Positions 17,878-26,345 of a DNA stretch of 64,000 nucleotides are shown piece by piece. The notes below the pieces were generated by a model. The model ran no database searches and was not told where the DNA came from. It saw only the letters and a list, made by a program, of their open reading frames with translations. Source of the stretch: CBDFLD01 sp965249005 (lineage in GTDB: Bacteria > Acidobacteriota > UBA6911); NCBI GenBank assembly GCA_965249005.1, contig CBDFLD010000021.1:310001-374000 (forward strand), in the 5' to 3' direction. The position numbers were made by a program, and so were the translations under genes. Positions within the stretch are counted from its first letter, which is position 1; each line of letters opens with the position of its first letter.

Positions 17878-18484
17878 GGCATTGTCACGTTAATCGTGTT
17901 GGGCCGCAAGGGCCCGCATGGATTCCCTTTCAGGCGGCCGCACTCGCATTTTCCCATACATTGAATGCGTCTTTTCGAAATCGTTTGAACGTGAATCTGT
18001 TGCGTAAATGCCGCTGGACATAAAAGGTGTTGTAAACGGCGGATTGAATGTTCAGAAAGCGTTGGGCCGAACCCGGTGATTTGAAACGCTGCTGTTTTCG
18101 TTCTCGACGCCGGACGGGCTGATGCGAATTCTCGGCACGATTATTCGCACGCCTATCGTCGATGTGTTGAGCCGTCAGGCCGAGGGTTCGAATGGCGACG
18201 TGATAGGACCTGAGTTTATCGGTTGTAATCCGGGTGGGTGTCCAGCCTTGTTTCTTCAGCAGCTTGCGCATCAACTTCAACGCTGCTTTGGCGTTCCGCT
18301 TCGATCGCACGAGGAAATCCAGGACCTCGCCTTCATTGTCGACCCCGCGCCATAACCAATAACGCTGTCCGCGAATCACGATGACCATCTCATCAAGATG
18401 CCAATAGCCGTTGGGGAATGGGTCGCGTGTGGCGCAGGTTTCGGGCAATCGGCGCACCAAACTTGAGAAACCAGCGCCGTACGC
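17878..18484 (-). mobile_element. IS6-family remnant: 3' part with terminal repeat
   Basis: The left end is GGCATTGTCACGTTAA at 17878-17893. The interior carries the 3' three quarters of an IS6 transposase on the minus strand. Similarity to IS6 is lost at about 18484, near the VRRWFLKFG region, so the N-terminal part and the other terminal repeat are missing. Together with 12716-12870 the two pieces cover almost a whole element, apart from roughly 50 bases. Confidence 0.82.
17930..18484 (-). pseudogene. IS6-family transposase, 5' truncated and frameshifted
   Basis: The DDE core is clear: WHLDEMVIVIRGQRYWLWR (first Asp), TTDKLRSY (second Asp) and RANNRAENSHQPVRRRE (Glu). Upstream, VRRWFLKFGAPIARNLRHTRPIP is in another frame; an extra C in the run at about 18413-18416 (GGGG on the plus strand) shifts it. 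The N-terminal helix-turn-helix part is missing. The stop is at 17930-17932. The gene cannot make a working transposase. Confidence 0.85.
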
Positions 18485-18546
18485 TCCTTCGAGGGATTCT
18501 CGTCGCCGGGGCCAAGCAGAAGCGGCGAGTATCGCAGGGTGGCGCC

Positions 18547-19023
18547 TCACTCCAGCCGCTTGATCTTCAGACACTCCTTAAAAAACGTCCCCGCGCCGCT
18601 GACCCCATAGTTGAGATCACCGGCCTCGTCGTACGAGGTGTAGGTCAGAGCTAGCAACGCACCGTCTCCGTCGAATTGAACGACGAGAGCGTTCCCGCCG
18701 CCCAGTTCCCCTAGGTAAAACGTTTCGGCGACGGGCGTCAGACCGACCGCGCGGCCTGGCACGAAACTGCTCTCGACGCGCGCCGCACCGCTGTCATCAA
18801 AGCGGACGGCGGCGTGGCACGGCTTGCCGGTGAACCGGAGGCCAACCATTGGATTAGCGGGGTTCGGCACCGCCTCTTCTCCCTGATAACGCGCCGCCAC
18901 GGGTGCGACCGGGTTGGTACTTTGCCCCGCCGCGGGCCACCTGTCGACGTCGGCGCAGGCAAACAGGAGCAGCGCGACGACTACCGGTAGAGCTCGGTGA
19001 AACGCCGCGCGAGCCGGCGACAT
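18547..19023 (-). CDS. Putative lipoprotein of unknown function
   Basis: The preferred ATG at 19023 opens a typical lipoprotein signal (RALPVVVALLLFACAD) with the lipobox LFAC; a further ATG at 19044 in the same frame would add seven residues. The mature part of about 135 residues has aromatic-rich beta strands (AVRFDDSGAARVESSFVPG, ALVVQFDGDGALLALTY). No family is recognised. Its 3' end lies about 60 bases from the edge of the IS6 remnant. Probably anchored to the outer membrane or periplasmic face. Confidence 0.6.
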   Translation of the reverse strand: MSPARAAFHRALPVVVALLLFACADVDRWPAAGQSTNPVAPVAARYQGEEAVPNPANPMVGLRFTGKPCHAAVRFDDSGAARVESSFVPGRAVGLTPVAETFYLGELGGGNALVVQFDGDGALLALTYTSYDEAGDLNYGVSGAGTFFKECLKIKRLE

Positions 19024-19111
19024 CTGTGAGGGCATTGTCAACATGGGGTCAAGGGTATCAGAGTTTACTGGATGATCAATCTCGCGCCGAGATGTCGCTT
19101 CGATTTAGTTA

Positions 19112-20790
19112 GTGCCCGTCCGGAAATGTGTAAGTAATTGATAAGGAAGGGGAAAGAGGGCTTTTTCAAGCTCCGAAACTGTCAGGGCCGTTTGCTAGAC
19201 TATTTGGTGCAAACAATTAGACTAAAACGACTTACGACGATTTCAGGAGTTCGAAGATGCGTAAAAAGCGTGAAAAACAACGCCCCCTTTCCCCGCAATG
19301 GCCCGATCACCAGCTGGCCCATGAAGTGAAGGTGATCTCGCGCATCCTGGACGACAATCCCCAGACGCTGGAGCTGATAGTACAAGATCTCTCTGACAGG
19401 GTCGATTCCGGTGTTGGCGCCCCCGGTTTGACGGCCGAGCAGGTGCTGCGTTGCGCCGTCATCAAACAGCTGCATCAGTTCAGCTATCGCAAGCTGGAGT
19501 TTCATCTGGTGGATTCGCAAAGCTGTCAGAGGTTCTGTCGCTTGCCCTATGGGGCGTCGATCAGCAAAGCCACCCTGGCGGAGAACCTGGGGAAGATTGA
19601 GCCGGGGACTTGGAAGGCGATCAACGACCACTTGGTGCTCTGGGCGCAGGCTCGGGGTCTGGAAAAAGGCCAACGGATTCGGGTCGATGCCACGGCGGTC
19701 GAGACGAACATCCACTATCCGCTCGACAGTGAGCTGTTGTACGACGGCATTCGAGTCGTGACCCAGTGGCTGGGGCGGCTGCGGGAGCGGGAAGGGATCG
19801 GCTTCGTCGATCATACGCGGCGGGCCAAGCGGCGCGTCCTGAACATCCGCAACCGCCGCGGCAAGAAGCGCCTGGACAGTTACCGCGATCTGATCAAAGT
19901 GGCGTCCAAGACGGCTCACTATGCCGAGCAGGCGCTGGCAGCTTCCGCGCAGTGGAGCGATCCCCTCAGTCTGGCCGTGGCGGCGCAACTGGCCCACTAT
20001 CTGGGGCTGTTGCACAAAGTCATCGAGCAGACTCAACGACGGGTCCTTTCGGGCGAGGCCGTCGCGGCCCAGGAGAAGATCTGTTCCCTCTTCGAAGAGC
20101 ACACCGATATTATCAAGAAGAGCCCTCGGGAAACGGTCTTCGGCCACAAGGTGTTTGTCAGCACGGGCGCCTCGTCGCTGATCCTGGATTGTGTGGTGGA
20201 ACGGGGGAATCCGGCCGACAGCAACTATGTGCAACCCTTCTTAGAGCGGCATCGACAGCTGTACGGGAAGGTCCCCCGCCAGAGCGCCTGGGATGGTGGT
20301 TTTGCCTCGGCTGCCAACCTGCGCTGGGCCAAAGAGCAGGGGGTACAGGATGTGGCCTTTTCCAAAAAGTGTGGGTTGACGGTTGAGAGCATGGTGCGTT
20401 CCAGTTGGGTCTACAAACAACTCAAACGCTTCCGCGCCGGGATTGAGGGGTGCATTGGGACCCTCAAGCACACCTTCGGTCTCCACCGCTGTAGCTGGAA
20501 AGGCTGGCCTCACTTTCAAAGCTACGTCCATGCCAGCGTCCTGACCTATAACCTGGTCGTCCTGGCCCGACTCCTGTTGTAGCCTTTTGTGGCTGACCGT
20601 ACTGCCTTGTGGCTCCGACTCGGGGAGAGGTCTGCGCCGAACCGCTGCTTTTTGGCCCGCGTGCCCTCGCTCGAGGGTCCTTGCTCTGGATCGAGCTGGG
20701 TCGAGCCGGTCTGTCAGCAGTCTCAAGTATAATAAGTGTTTACGATTCAACAGATTACAGTTCTGAAAACCCCGGTTTTCGGACGGGCAC
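19112..20790 (+). mobile_element. ISNCY-family insertion sequence
   Basis: The 1679-bp element is bounded by GTGCCCGTCCGGAAA at the left and its near-perfect inverse (TTTTCGGACGGGCAC) at the right. A 6-bp direct repeat TAGTTA flanks it at 19106-19111 and 20791-20796. It contains one intact transposase. The ends and duplication are clean, so the insertion appears recent. Removing it joins the sequence downstream of the lipoprotein promoter region to the region leading to the third IS6 remnant. Confidence 0.85.
19257..20582 (+). CDS. ISNCY-type transposase
   Basis: The 441-residue DDE-superfamily transposase starts at ATG 19257. The motif IRVDATAVETNIHYPLDSELLYD (about 143-165) is characteristic of this group and contains the first catalytic Asp; HKVFVSTGASSLILD and IEGCIGTLKHTFGLHR (Glu region, about 399-414) follow. 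The family assignment is from this pattern; IS1182/IS5-like elements are related. The frame is intact, so the element may be mobile. Confidence 0.85.
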   Translation: MRKKREKQRPLSPQWPDHQLAHEVKVISRILDDNPQTLELIVQDLSDRVDSGVGAPGLTAEQVLRCAVIKQLHQFSYRKLEFHLVDSQSCQRFCRLPYGASISKATLAENLGKIEPGTWKAINDHLVLWAQARGLEKGQRIRVDATAVETNIHYPLDSELLYDGIRVVTQWLGRLREREGIGFVDHTRRAKRRVLNIRNRRGKKRLDSYRDLIKVASKTAHYAEQALAASAQWSDPLSLAVAAQLAHYLGLLHKVIEQTQRRVLSGEAVAAQEKICSLFEEHTDIIKKSPRETVFGHKVFVSTGASSLILDCVVERGNPADSNYVQPFLERHRQLYGKVPRQSAWDGGFASAANLRWAKEQGVQDVAFSKKCGLTVESMVRSSWVYKQLKRFRAGIEGCIGTLKHTFGLHRCSWKGWPHFQSYVHASVLTYNLVVLARLLL

Positions 20791-20842
20791 TAGTTAAATC
20801 AGTCTCAGTCGTCGAAGTCTTTTTCCTAGGATCAGTTAGAAC

Positions 20843-20911
20843 GGCATTGTCACGTTAATCGTGTTGGGCTGCAAAGGCCCGCATGGATTCCCTTTCAGGC
20901 GGCCGCACGAC
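20843..20911 (-). mobile_element. 69-bp IS6 end remnant
   Basis: This segment matches 17878-17946 with only two differences (for example GGGCTGCAAAGGCCC against GGGCCGCAAGGGCCC), starting with the terminal GGCATTGTCACGTTAA and ending at GCGGCCGCAC inside the last transposase codons. It is the third IS6 trace in this 8-kb region and carries no gene. Confidence 0.85.
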
Positions 20912-21544
20912 GTTATGGAACAATCCTAATATGGTCTACGCGCCCGCCGGGGATGGGAGCAATGGGAATGGGTTCCCAGAGCCGGATGGAAAGCGAGGTG
21001 GCCTACGGCGGCCTGAAGGCGCTGGGCTTACCGGGTCTGCTGGCGCTGCCATTGATGTTGGAATTGGAAGCCTTGATGCGGGAGAACAGAACGGGTCCGG
21101 CTGATCTAGCGGTGCTGGTGCGAATGTCGATCCCCTTCTGAGGAACTGACCCCGAGCAGTGGGTCAACCCCCTGCCCGTCCCTACGAGCGGCCCGCCGTC
21201 AGCACCAGGGTGAACGACGACCCAGATATCCTGGCTCCGACGTTGGAGAGGGGGCATTCTTGACCGGAAGGACGGAAATGTGCTTGACAACGCTTCCGCC
21301 TCGAATTTGCTGGATCGGAAAAAGGGAATTCGGTGACAATTGGGCTTCCGCTTTTTCGGCACGACCTGAATTCCGTAACTACTTCAAATATAATGGTTTA
21401 TTCTCCTGATCCGACCGGTGAGTGGTTATGAAGAGGGTTGCGCAAGGGGAGCCAATCCTCTCAATGGTTTACAGCCACGCAAATCTCGCGTGTTCCCCGA
21501 TATTCAGAAATTGTGCCCATTTTTGTGCCCTTGCTCTCTGAAAA
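20912..21544. other. Region without a confident gene
   Basis: A short plus-strand frame, 20953-21141, encodes 62 residues (EVAYGGLKALGLPGLLALPLMLELEALMRE) that look helical and protein-like but match nothing I know; it may be a gene fragment left by the IS6 remnant. The remainder, 21142-21544, has no convincing frame. A direct repeat TTGTGCCC (21510-21535) lies near the 3' end of the integrase fragment. Confidence 0.35.
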
Positions 21545-21786
21545 TCACTGGATTGTCGCATCTTCGGCGGATATCTCGTCGGCTGTTTCGATGACCACTG
21601 GCTTGGTCGCCACTGACTCGAGCGCGACCTCTTTGGCTCGAGTTCTGATGTGAGCATATCTCGTTAGCATCTGCCGGCTCACATGGCCGGCGATAGACAT
21701 AATTGTTTCGTCGCCGGCACCCGATTCCGCGAGCTTCGTTATCAGGGTGTGCCGCAGGTCGTGCAGCCTTACGTTGACCCCTGCCT
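21545..21786 (-). pseudogene. Tyrosine recombinase, C-terminal fragment
   Basis: On the minus strand, about 80 residues match the catalytic end of a phage-type integrase: RLHDLRHTLITKLAESG (HxxR box), then GHVSRQMLTRYAHI with the His and the nucleophile Tyr. The stop is at 21545-21547. Upstream of about 21786 the sequence becomes a different, membrane-protein gene, so the rest of the integrase is gone. It is a relic of an earlier integrative element. Confidence 0.8.
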
Positions 21787-22053
21787 TTTTTTCCCCAGGA
21801 ACAAAAGGAAAATCGAAACAATCCAGGAAGCAATGACAGAATACTTGTAAAAGGCGCCGGCCAAATCAAGGATGGCAGGTAACAGCTTCATACGCTTTCT
21901 GCGGAGTAGGGTTGCGAGAAGGTCCAATCCCATTTCCGGAAGCATGACGAGCCAATAAAGGAACACAAACGCAATGGGAACTAGAAAACCATACCCAATC
22001 AAGCCCCACTCTCCAAGAATCGCCAACCATATGCCCGCAACGATTCCCCCGAT
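21769..22053 (-). CDS. Membrane protein, 5' truncated by IS21
   Basis: At least 94 residues with two or three hydrophobic helices (GIVAGIWLAILGEWGLIGYG, LVPIAFVFLYWLVML, YSVIASWIVSIFLLFL) and a basic loop (LLRRKRMK). The frame continues without a start up to the IS21 end at 22054, so the N-terminus was removed; the TTG at 22026 is not a native start. It runs 18 bases past the start of the integrase fragment in another frame. No family is recognised. Confidence 0.55.
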   Translation of the reverse strand: MGGIVAGIWLAILGEWGLIGYGFLVPIAFVFLYWLVMLPEMGLDLLATLLRRKRMKLLPAILDLAGAFYKYSVIASWIVSIFLLFLGKKRQGST

Positions 22054-22266
22054 TGTTACTGATCGCTTAAAACCGCACTTTTCTGAACAAACGCCGAGAT
22101 AACAAGCCTCAACATCATCGGCGCCGTAGGCGCCTCCTCAAGTTTTTCTCAATAGGTTATGCTGTTTTCGGGTGTGGAAGAGGACCCCGACCGCCATTAA
22201 CAATCGGGGTCCGTTGGCGGCTCTCTTTGGAAGAGCTACCAAACCATCAGATGTTCGTAGCCTGCC

Positions 22267-22731
22267 ATGATTTGTGGCCGTTGTCCAGTTCCCACCCCTG
22301 GGAATGGGATGACGGTCACCTCCGAAGTTACCTTTCGTCAAGGGTTTTGCCGAGCTGACGGCTGCGGGGCGCTTTTCTGGATCTGTCGCTGCTGTGACCG
22401 TGGACAGCAGTACTGCAGTTGTCGCTGTCGTAGCAAAGCGCGCCGGAAGCAACGTCGCAAGGCCAATCGCCTGCATCAACAAAGCCCCGAAGGAAGATTG
22501 GATCACAGAGACCGTCAGCGAGCGTACCGGCGTCGACGAGCCATGGCCCGCGTGACGGATCCAGGTAGCCGAAGCGAGCTTCGTTCTGGCAGGATCGCTG
22601 CGCGCGAAGCGCAAGTACAACGTGATGAGAAAGTTCAAACACACACCACATCTACGATTTCCGGCCCTATCACCTGCATGGTTTGCGGTCGAGCGGGCCA
22701 GCTCATCGATGTGTTTCATGGATGGAGATGA
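22267..22731 (+). CDS. Cys-rich accessory protein of the IS21 element
   Basis: The 154-residue basic protein sits just before istA. The N-terminus has cysteine groups that could bind zinc (CGRCP, then GFCRADGCGALFWICRCCDRG and QYCSCRCR), followed by a very basic Arg-rich part (RRKQRRKANRLHQQ...). A second possible start is ATG 22309. Similar Cys-rich proteins accompany some IS21 elements from soil bacteria, to my knowledge without assigned function. Copy 2 differs by one residue (Pro to Ser at position 9). DNA binding during transposition is a reasonable guess only. Confidence 0.6.
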   Translation: MICGRCPVPTPGNGMTVTSEVTFRQGFCRADGCGALFWICRCCDRGQQYCSCRCRSKARRKQRRKANRLHQQSPEGRLDHRDRQRAYRRRRAMARVTDPGSRSELRSGRIAAREAQVQRDEKVQTHTTSTISGPITCMVCGRAGQLIDVFHGWR

Positions 22732-22734
22732 AAC

Positions 22735-24219
22735 ATGATTGCAGCCGAGACCGTGGCACACATCCGTCGCTTGTTCTATGCCGAGCATTGGAAGATTGGA
22801 ACCATCGCGCAAGAACTGGGACTTCACCGGGATACGGTACGAACCGCCCTGCAAACCGATCGATTCAATCGAGCCAAGATCCTTCGTCCCAGTCTCACGG
22901 ATCCCTACATCGACTTTATCAAGGAGACTTTGGAGAAGTATCCGCGCCTACGAACGACTCGTATCTATGAGATGATTCGGGATCGAGGCTATACCGGCAG
23001 TGTCGTGATACTCCGGAGAGTCGTCGCCCGTCTCCGCCCTGTTCACCGAGAAGCCTTCTTACGGCTGCGAACATTTCCTGGCGAGCAGGGCCAAGTCGAT
23101 TGGGCACATTTTGGAGCCGTTGCAATCGGCCGTGCCCGTCGTCGGTTGTCCTGCTTCGTTCTTACACTTTCTTATTCCCGAGCCCTATATCTGGAGTTCT
23201 TCTTCGATCAAACCCTGGAGAACTTCTTGCGCGGTCACGTCCGGGCCTTCGACTCATGGTCGGGCTGCCCTCGTGTCATATTAAGCGACAATCTGAAGTC
23301 GGCCGTGCTGGAACGCCACGGCGATGCCGTGCACTTTCATCCTCGGCTGATTGAGCTTTGTGCTCACTATCATTTTGCCACTCGCCCGTGCCAAGTGGCC
23401 CGTGGCAATCAGAAAGGGCGTGTCGAAAGAACCATCCAGTACATCCGACACTCTTTCTTTGCCGCACGCCGCTTCACCACCCTGGAGGACTTCAACCGTC
23501 AAGCGCTTCTGTGGCGCGACGAAATCGCTCATCGACGTCCCTGGCCCGGAGACCAGTCCCGCACCGTTGAGCAAATCTTCGAAGAAGAGGAAAAACCTCG
23601 ATTGCTTCCACTGCCGGTGCATTCCTTCGATACCGATCTGGTGGTACCGGTTCGATCGCGCAAGACCATCTATATCCGTTTTGATCTCAACGACTACTCG
23701 ATTCCACACACGGCCGTGGGTCGAGCACTCACTCTGGCAGCATCACAGGACACTGTACGCATTCTCGATGGCGCAACCGAAATCGCCCGACACCGCCGCT
23801 CCTACAACCGCCATGACGCCGTCCTGGATCCGGCGCATCAAGAAGCACTGCTACAAGAGAAGCGCAAAGCCATCGGCGCTACTCCTGGAGGCCGTCTTGC
23901 TCAATCGGTACCTGAAAGCGAAGCCTTGATCGCGGCTGCCTTCCAGCGGGGAGAGTCCGGCGGCGGGCAAACCACTCAGCTATCTCAGCTCTTGGAGGAT
24001 TATGGAGCCACGGAACTACAAGTCGCCGTTCGGGAAGCACTCCAGCGGCAGACGCCTCGGGCTTCTTCGGTTGCCTTCATTCTACAGAAACATCGCCGCT
24101 CCCAACAGCGTCGTCATCTACTACCTGTCGATCTGACTCGTCGTCCCGATCTTGCCAACCTCAACGTCCAACCCCACAACTTGGAGGCCTACGATGACCT
24201 CTCCGACCGTGACGAATAA
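22735..24219 (+). CDS. istA: IS21-family transposase IstA
   Basis: The 494-residue protein has an N-terminal HTH (WKIGTIAQELGLHRDTVRTAL, about 19-39) and an rve-type DDE domain: GEQGQVDWAHFG (first Asp near 123), VILSDNLKSAV (second Asp near 185) and KGRVERTIQYIRHSFF (Glu near 232). IstA performs strand transfer. The istB start lies inside its last 26 bases. The frame is intact. Confidence 0.94.
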   Translation: MIAAETVAHIRRLFYAEHWKIGTIAQELGLHRDTVRTALQTDRFNRAKILRPSLTDPYIDFIKETLEKYPRLRTTRIYEMIRDRGYTGSVVILRRVVARLRPVHREAFLRLRTFPGEQGQVDWAHFGAVAIGRARRRLSCFVLTLSYSRALYLEFFFDQTLENFLRGHVRAFDSWSGCPRVILSDNLKSAVLERHGDAVHFHPRLIELCAHYHFATRPCQVARGNQKGRVERTIQYIRHSFFAARRFTTLEDFNRQALLWRDEIAHRRPWPGDQSRTVEQIFEEEEKPRLLPLPVHSFDTDLVVPVRSRKTIYIRFDLNDYSIPHTAVGRALTLAASQDTVRILDGATEIARHRRSYNRHDAVLDPAHQEALLQEKRKAIGATPGGRLAQSVPESEALIAAAFQRGESGGGQTTQLSQLLEDYGATELQVAVREALQRQTPRASSVAFILQKHRRSQQRRHLLPVDLTRRPDLANLNVQPHNLEAYDDLSDRDE

Positions 24220-24967
24220 CCTTGCCACCCAACTCGCCGGCATCGGTCTGAATGCCACTTCTGAATCCCTGGAAGACTTCATCGCCCGGGCTACCAAGGG
24301 TCGTTGGAGTCCTCGTGTAATGCTCGAGGAGCTGTTGCAGGCCGAAGCTCGAGAGCGTGGCCGCCGCAGTCTCGAGCGCCGCCTGAAACGCTCCCGCATC
24401 GGCCGCTTCAAACCGCTGGCGGATTTCGATTGGAATTGGCCAAAGAAAATCGATCGCCAGGTCATCGAACGCGCCCTCACTCTGGATTTCATCCCGGATG
24501 GTCGCAACTTTGTCCTACTCGGTGCCAACGGTCTGGGCAAGACCATGATTACCAAAAACATTGCCCACGCTGCTGTGCTGGCCGGCTATTCCGTCCTGTT
24601 TCGTACGGCTGCCGACCTGATCGAAGATCTCCAATGTGATTCCCCGGAACTCCGAAGAAGAAAGTTCCAATCCTACGCCCGCCCTCACCTTCTGTGCGTA
24701 GACGAAGTCGGGTATCTCTCCTATGACAACCATGCCGCGGATCTGCTGTACGAAGTCGTCAACCGGCGCTATGAGCATCGATCCATCGTTATAAGTACAA
24801 ATAGAGCCTTTCGAGAATGGAACGAGGTCTTTCCCAATGCCGCTTGCATTGCCACGCTCTTGGATCGTCTCACTCACCATGCCGATGTGACCGTCATTGA
24901 AGGACGTAGCTATCGGATTCGAGAGAGCGAGCAGGAAGCCTCCGCGCGGAGGAAAAAGAAACGTTAG
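24194..24967 (+). CDS. istB: IS21 helper ATPase IstB
   Basis: The ATG at 24194 (MTSPTVTNNLATQLAGIGLN) is preferred over the in-frame 24152, giving 257 residues. DnaC/IstB-type AAA+ ATPase: Walker A-like GANGLGKT, Walker B LLCVDEVGYLSYD, and a C-terminal HHADVTVIEGRSYR typical of IstB. IstB controls target choice and stimulates IstA. It overlaps istA by 26 bases, the usual arrangement. Confidence 0.93.
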   Translation: MTSPTVTNNLATQLAGIGLNATSESLEDFIARATKGRWSPRVMLEELLQAEARERGRRSLERRLKRSRIGRFKPLADFDWNWPKKIDRQVIERALTLDFIPDGRNFVLLGANGLGKTMITKNIAHAAVLAGYSVLFRTAADLIEDLQCDSPELRRRKFQSYARPHLLCVDEVGYLSYDNHAADLLYEVVNRRYEHRSIVISTNRAFREWNEVFPNAACIATLLDRLTHHADVTVIEGRSYRIRESEQEASARRKKKR

Positions 24968-24972
24968 AACCC

Positions 24973-25335
24973 GTGCCGTCCAATCGCATTCAATACGTAA
25001 AGATTGTTGTTGATCTCTACGCCCAGCTGCCTGAGACTCCACAACGGCCTCGTCGGCAAGACTATCAACTCGCTTATCAGCTCTATGATCGTCGGGTTCC
25101 GCTTTCGGTCATAGAATCGAGCTTACTCCTGACTTCCGCTCGTCGGTTACTCCGTGATCCACAGGCACGCAGGCTATCGCCTATCCGGTCCCTGTATTAC
25201 TTTCTCCCGGTCATTGAGGAATTACTTCAGAATCCTATCTCGGCAGACTACGTGAGGTATCTTCGAATCAAACTGCGCCTGAAAACCTCTCTACCGGCGC
25301 CCGTTCAGAAAACTGCGGTTTCACGCGATCGCTAA
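24973..25335 (+). CDS. Second accessory protein of the IS21 element
   Basis: The GTG start lies 5 bases after istB and the product has 120 residues. It contains a conserved-looking block DYQLAYQLYDRRVPLSVIESSLLLTSARRLLRD and SPIRSLYYFLPVIEEL, which suggests a small helical, HTH-like protein. I recall similar small proteins after istB in other IS21-like elements, without known role. The gene ends at the terminal inverted repeat, so it is part of the element. Both copies encode the same protein. Confidence 0.6.
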   Translation: MPSNRIQYVKIVVDLYAQLPETPQRPRRQDYQLAYQLYDRRVPLSVIESSLLLTSARRLLRDPQARRLSPIRSLYYFLPVIEELLQNPISADYVRYLRIKLRLKTSLPAPVQKTAVSRDR

Positions 25336-25338
25336 CAC

Positions 25339-25761
25339 GACGGGATCAGTGGATTTGGGGAGCCTGGCGGCATATGCCGTAAATGCCCATTGGCTCAGTG
25401 GGGCAGTGCGGGCACCGACAGCAAAGGCCAGGCCTGCAAGCAAATGAAGTTTCTATTTCTGATCCGCGAGACCGACATCCTCCCTATTCTTCTGGTTCTT
25501 CCTCCAACCAGCATTCGGCCGGTCGAGAGATATTTGATCCGGCTGACGAGCCAGATGGTGCCCTACTACGGTGTGGTCTCCCGGTTTACGCTCGAGTCTG
25601 CACAGTCCAGTGCTGGTATCACCTACAGCCGAGTCGTGCCGTCGATGGTGGGCAAGCTCAATCCTGAGCAAATGGAGAAGATGAAAATTATCACAACCTC
25701 GATGCGAGGGGCGTTTGACGCCGTTGAGATTTCCAGCGAGGACTACGAAGTCAAAGACTAA
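25339..25761 (+). CDS. Phage/plasmid-type protein with Cys motif, 5' truncated by IS21
   Basis: The frame is open from the IS21 end to TAA at 25759-25761. It begins inside a protein: GEPGGICRKCPLAQWGS, then GKGQACKQMKFLFLIRE and LLVLPPTS. The CxxCP...QWGS...ACK pattern with following strands is typical of small phage and plasmid proteins that resemble ssDNA-binding or recombination helpers. The N-terminus was removed by IS21. The in-frame TTG at 25390 is not a likely start. Function is inferred from pattern and from the replication genes downstream. Confidence 0.6.
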   Translation, partial: DGISGFGEPGGICRKCPLAQWGSAGTDSKGQACKQMKFLFLIRETDILPILLVLPPTSIRPVERYLIRLTSQMVPYYGVVSRFTLESAQSSAGITYSRVVPSMVGKLNPEQMEKMKIITTSMRGAFDAVEISSEDYEVKD

Positions 25762-25796
25762 CAGTAAAAACGAACAGTCAAAAAAGGGGAGAAGCC

Positions 25797-26186
25797 ATGA
25801 GTACGTTAGCGTCAGCGATAGAGGAAGTACGCGCCAACCCTGAGCTTGCCCACAGACGTGTGCAAGAGTACTTCAATCGACTCAGGACTCAGGACCCAGC
25901 TTTCACAGAAGCAGAGATTGCCACACTGCGGGCCGAGTACGCGCGCATCCAGGAGGTCTCGATCTACTACAAAGGCATCACGATGTGCCATCCTGATTGG
26001 CAAACGGTCGAACGCCTCTCTACGCAGAGCCGGGAGCTGCTGGCTTATCATCAACGGAAATTACTACTGCTCAGCTCGGTAGATCACACCACCAAAACTT
26101 TTGCCGATGTATGGGAAATCGCAAGGGCGTTCGCTTGGTATCGGATCTACTGGGCAGGCTCCTTGATAAGCGGGCACTTCGTCTAG
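25797..26186 (+). CDS. Hypothetical protein of the mobile module
   Basis: A good ribosome site (AAAGGGGAGAAG) precedes ATG 25797. The 129-residue product is helical, with a charged N-terminal half (SAIEEVRANPELAHRRVQEYFNRL) and aromatic C-terminal part (ARAFAWYRIYWAGSL). No family is recognised. It lies between the truncated Cys-motif gene and a small membrane protein and reads in the same direction as the replication genes. Confidence 0.6.
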   Translation: MSTLASAIEEVRANPELAHRRVQEYFNRLRTQDPAFTEAEIATLRAEYARIQEVSIYYKGITMCHPDWQTVERLSTQSRELLAYHQRKLLLLSSVDHTTKTFADVWEIARAFAWYRIYWAGSLISGHFV

Positions 26187-26201
26187 GAAGAAAGGAAAAC
26201 C

Positions 26202-26345
26202 ATGCATGATTACAGCTCCTATGTGCCACGTAACAATAGACTGAGGTTTGCTTACAAGATCATTCTTTGCGCTGCTGCGATTGGCACCGCGGTGGGTATA
26301 AGTGTGGGATTTGTGATTGGGCAATTATTAGTGTGGGGCTTGTGA
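26202..26345 (+). CDS. Small single-span membrane protein (47 residues)
   Basis: GAAAGGAAAACC precedes ATG 26202. The product has a short basic N-terminus (VPRNNRLRFAYK) and one hydrophobic helix with glycine spacing (GTAVGISVGFVIGQLLVWGL). Only 15 bases separate it from the gene upstream, so they are probably cotranscribed. The last 15 codons arise within an imperfect tandem duplication of about 29 bp. Function unknown. Confidence 0.5.
   Translation: MHDYSSYVPRNNRLRFAYKIILCAAAIGTAVGISVGFVIGQLLVWGL

Larger units (their letters stand above)
22054..25337 (+). mobile_element. IS21-family insertion sequence, copy 1
   Basis: The 3284-bp element starts TGTTACTGATCGC and ends GCGATCGCTAACA. The terminal 43 bases form an imperfect inverted repeat (35 of 43 positions match). 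It carries istA and istB plus two further frames. It matches copy 2 at 47905-51188 throughout; the one difference I find is C at 22291 against T at 48142. No target duplication is seen: the left flank ends CCCCGAT and the right flank begins CGACGGG, and truncated genes lie on both sides. Confidence 0.93.

Noticed and set aside
19031..19040. GGCATTGTCA resembling the IS6 terminus
   Set aside because: Only 10 bases match before the sequence diverges, no IS6 sequence follows, and it overlaps the possible start of a lipoprotein gene; chance is likely.
21510..21535. TTGTGCCC direct repeat near the integrase fragment as an att core
   Set aside because: Only 8 bases, and no second copy near another recombinase or tRNA was found in the window.
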